A DNA stretch of 27,706 bases from a virus, in IMG/VR virus record IMGVR_UViG_3300032285_003210, positions 1 to 27,706 of that record; one strand, 5' to 3'. The notes below the pieces were generated by a model, which saw only the letters and a program-made list of their open reading frames with translations, searched no databases and had not been told where the DNA came from. The translations under genes were made by a program, and so were the position numbers. Each line of letters opens with the position of its first letter. The first letter of the stretch is position 1. Positions 26,772-27,706 of this stretch are shown here, in pieces.

Positions 26772-27706
26772 CGGAACACACCCCACCGTGTGAGGCTGCT
26801 GCTACTCAAATTTTGTGCAACTCTGGGCAAAAATCCAGTGGCATTACTGCCTCGAATAACATTGGACCCCAGTCCTGCCAAAGCTTCCCCCACAAAAGGC
26901 ACATTACGAGCCACGTTGTTGAGTAGTCCATCAATACTGGCTTCCAGATTGTCATTCAAGTCCAAAAGGAAAGCATTCACACCACCAAACAAGTCACTGG
27001 GTTCATAATAGTCACCGCTGTTGAGGTTGAACAATATGATCTGTTTGTTTGTAATGGGTGCAGCCACCTCCATGTATTCAAAACCTTCATGCTTGATGGT
27101 CATGTCCACATTGGCAAGGGAGCTGCTGTCACTTTCCATACTATCAAAGTTGATGCTGGTGATCTTGGGATTGTACATGCGCACCATGGTATACTTTTTT
27201 CCATAGAACACATACACATCCAAGCTATCAAAAAAATTGGTGTCCCAGCTGGTGGTATCAGGAGGGCTAAATCCCCATCCGTTGGCTATGGGGAAATTCC
27301 TTTGAACCACACTACTTTTCCAGGTTGTGGCAGCGTTTTTACCCCTGCCGTCACCAAAATACCATTTGTAGTAGTCACGCCATACCTTGAGCACCCTATC
27401 ATCCACTGTGTCATGCAGGGTCACATTTACACCATCATACTCTATACCAGTATGGATCAAGCGTTTACGATTATATTGATTGAGTTCTTTTACTTGTGGA
27501 GATGCTTTGGGACGATCAATCTTGTTAATCTGAAACGCAAACCCTTGTTGCCAGGTGCTGAAATTTCTCAACGTGCCAATGTAGGGTCCTGGATTGAAAG
27601 TGGCATAATACAAAAACTTCTGTCTAGGCATGGCCTGTATGACACGGTTGGCCTTGTTGTGTACTGTTGCATATCTACTAGTGCGCAGGAACAGAGGCAA
27701 GCCGCG
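26768..27706 (-). CDS. Tail-tube-fold baseplate protein (gp48/gp54-like), 5' end cut by window
   Basis: 313 codons are visible, and the frame is open to the window edge, so the start is missing; the TTG at 27700 is unlikely to be the true start. RQKFLYYATFNPG is typical of the opening strand of T4-like tail-tube and tube-initiator proteins. VWRDYYKWYFGDG and YTMVRMYNPKITSINFDSM, then DSSSLANVDMTIKHEGFEYM, fit the repeated strands of the tube fold found in gp19, gp48 and gp54. The C-terminal 80 residues (FGGVNAFLLDLNDNLEAS...GEALAGLG) are a helix and glycine-rich tail. gp54 (tube initiation) or gp48 are the best guesses; which of them is unresolved. Confidence 0.75.
   Translation of the reverse strand, partial: RGLPLFLRTSRYATVHNKANRVIQAMPRQKFLYYATFNPGPYIGTLRNFSTWQQGFAFQINKIDRPKASPQVKELNQYNRKRLIHTGIEYDGVNVTLHDTVDDRVLKVWRDYYKWYFGDGRGKNAATTWKSSVVQRNFPIANGWGFSPPDTTSWDTNFFDSLDVYVFYGKKYTMVRMYNPKITSINFDSMESDSSSLANVDMTIKHEGFEYMEVAAPITNKQIILFNLNSGDYYEPSDLFGGVNAFLLDLNDNLEASIDGLLNNVARNVPFVGEALAGLGSNVIRGSNATGFLPRVAQNLSSSSLTRWGVFR

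Overview
This window reads as part of a T4-superfamily myovirus genome, most likely from an uncultured aquatic (marine or freshwater) phage. It carries T4-type replication and recombination genes (a clamp-loader small-subunit-like gene, UvsW, UvsX, gp32), the packaging genes gp17 and gp16, the head-completion nuclease gp4 and a tail-tube-fold baseplate protein. Genes are densely packed with ATGA or TAATG overlaps, and most lie on the minus strand. Several small conserved proteins look like those of marine T4-like phages, from memory only. The host cannot be read directly. Near-consensus sigma70 promoters and a YjfJ/YjfK-like membrane operon suggest a proteobacterial host (inference).

Layout, left to right. 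1-2087 (minus): a replication cluster with a gp62-like clamp-loader subunit, a zinc-finger protein with faint gp59 likeness, a coiled-coil protein, and a small protein carrying DnaE-type polymerase motifs, cut by the window edge. 2241-3380 (plus): one glycine-rich virion-type protein, closed by a bidirectional terminator. 3467-5522 (minus): a radical-SAM protein with its own promoter and palindrome, and a conserved protein whose start is ambiguous and may involve a +1 frameshift. 5644-8427 (minus): a 'fractured' uvsW. The helicase is split inside its DECH motif by a split intein, with a free-standing homing endonuclease gene between the halves. 8521-9239: a 66-aa protein, MazG and a tiny ORF, among several hairpins. 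9418-11618: a PspA(YjfJ)-like protein, a DUF2491(YjfK)-like protein and a secreted Ser/Pro-rich membrane protein, led by a perfect -35/-10 promoter. 11674-13625: an AAA+ ATPase operon ending in a polynucleotide-kinase-like P-loop kinase. 13909-15972 (plus): a SprT-like metalloprotease and three unknown genes. 15969-20581 (minus): a membrane protein, a UvsY-like candidate, small proteins, an RlmN/Cfr-like radical-SAM protein, uvsX and gene 32. 20686-27706 (minus): the packaging and tail module.

Two promoter types are visible. Sigma70-type promoters (TTGAxx, 16-17 nt, TATxxT) precede the uvsW, mazG, membrane-operon, AAA+, SprT, radical-SAM and gp62-like transcription units. A T4-late-like TAAATA core sits in the short gaps before structural and packaging genes, gene 32 and the homing endonuclease. 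This suggests early host-type transcription followed by a late switch. The most unusual elements are the fractured uvsW, a homing endonuclease that shares its catalytic core with gp4 of the same genome, the PspA/DUF2491 operon, an RlmN-like enzyme lacking one catalytic cysteine, and the miniature DnaE-like protein. All family assignments come from motif reading by eye, with no database search.
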